Source: an uncultured Lachnospiraceae bacterium
GTDB lineage: Bacteria > Bacillota > Clostridia > Lachnospirales > Lachnospiraceae
Assembly: GCA_910586585.1 (NCBI GenBank)
Contig: CAJUKA010000068.1
Coordinates: 1 to 22,704 of the forward strand
Length of the DNA stretch: 22,704 nt
Direction: 5' to 3'
Shown here: positions 22,652 to 22,704 of the stretch, one piece after another
How the letters are laid out: every line of letters begins with the position of its first letter
Position numbering within the stretch: position 1 is the first letter of the stretch
The notes under the pieces: model-generated
The model's database searches: none
What the model saw: the letters and a program-made list of their open reading frames with translations, nothing else
What the model was told of the DNA's origin: nothing
Translations under genes and position numbers: made by a program

Positions 22652-22704
22652 CTCCCCGAGTTGGGCTCGAACCAACAACCCCGCGGTTAACAGCCGCGTG
22701 CTCT
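22652..22704 (-). tRNA. tRNA-Asn (GTT), cut by the window edge
   Basis: The 3' part of a tRNA: the anticodon stem-loop CGCGGCTGTTAACCGCG with anticodon GTT, T arm TTGGTTCGAGCCCAA, acceptor strand TCGGGGA and discriminator G. The 5' end lies outside the window. It is 85 nt upstream of tRNA-Cys, probably in one transcript. Confidence 0.93.

Noticed and set aside
1..22704. CRISPR array, prophage or insertion sequence
   Set aside because: No regularly spaced direct repeats, transposase, integrase or phage genes were seen; only short palindromic repeats are present.

Overview
The window looks like a chromosomal segment of a low-to-moderate GC, anaerobic, Gram-positive Clostridia species, most likely Lachnospiraceae (inference). 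The supports are a glycyl-radical (pyruvate formate-lyase) activase, a 2[4Fe-4S] ferredoxin, the Firmicutes gene pair sets gdpP-rplI-dnaB and rpsF-ssb-rpsR, a DUF951 protein, strong AAGGAGG ribosome-binding sites, and tRNA genes without an encoded CCA. Only pflA and the ferredoxin are on the + strand; every other real gene is on the - strand. No phage, transposase, CRISPR or rRNA was seen.

Layout: (1) 1-1130: a secreted lipoprotein of unknown function, driven by a consensus promoter overlapped by a PerR/Fur-like box and a 23-bp dyad. (2) 1349-2566: pflA and a small ferredoxin gene, ending at a strong terminator. (3) 2598-7818: a MerR-type coiled-coil protein, then dnaB, rplI and gdpP (replicative helicase, ribosomal protein L9, c-di-AMP phosphodiesterase). 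gdpP has a ~285-nt leader with a large folded RNA. (4) 8169-12320: peptidase T and a NatAB-like exporter whose permease is fused to a CPBP intramembrane protease. (5) 12672-14852: rpsF-ssb-rpsR, then DUF951 and a sirtuin upstream. (6) 15033-16241: a membrane-anchored GH25 muramidase. (7) 16510-22401: a two-component system, two MacB/LolD-like ATPases and one large double-FtsX permease, arranged RR-HK-ATPase-terminator-permease-ATPase. (8) 22496-22704: tRNA-Cys and the 3' part of tRNA-Asn.

How they work together: groups 3 and 5 are housekeeping genes for replication and translation that lie near the origin in other Firmicutes. Group 7 reads as a regulated envelope or antimicrobial-peptide response module: a short-loop sensor kinase, its OmpR-type regulator, and a permease operon whose promoter lacks a good -35 but carries 11-bp-phased repeats where the regulator could bind. 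Groups 1 and 2 may both be tied to redox or iron status.

The most interesting unexplained structures are the folded RNA before gdpP (7936-8096), the phased repeats before the permease (19891-19920), the PerR/Fur-like operator (1061-1109), the ABC-2/CPBP fusion, and a family of short GTCGC-TGC-GCGAC palindromes with other hairpin elements between genes. All functions are inferred from sequence reading alone.
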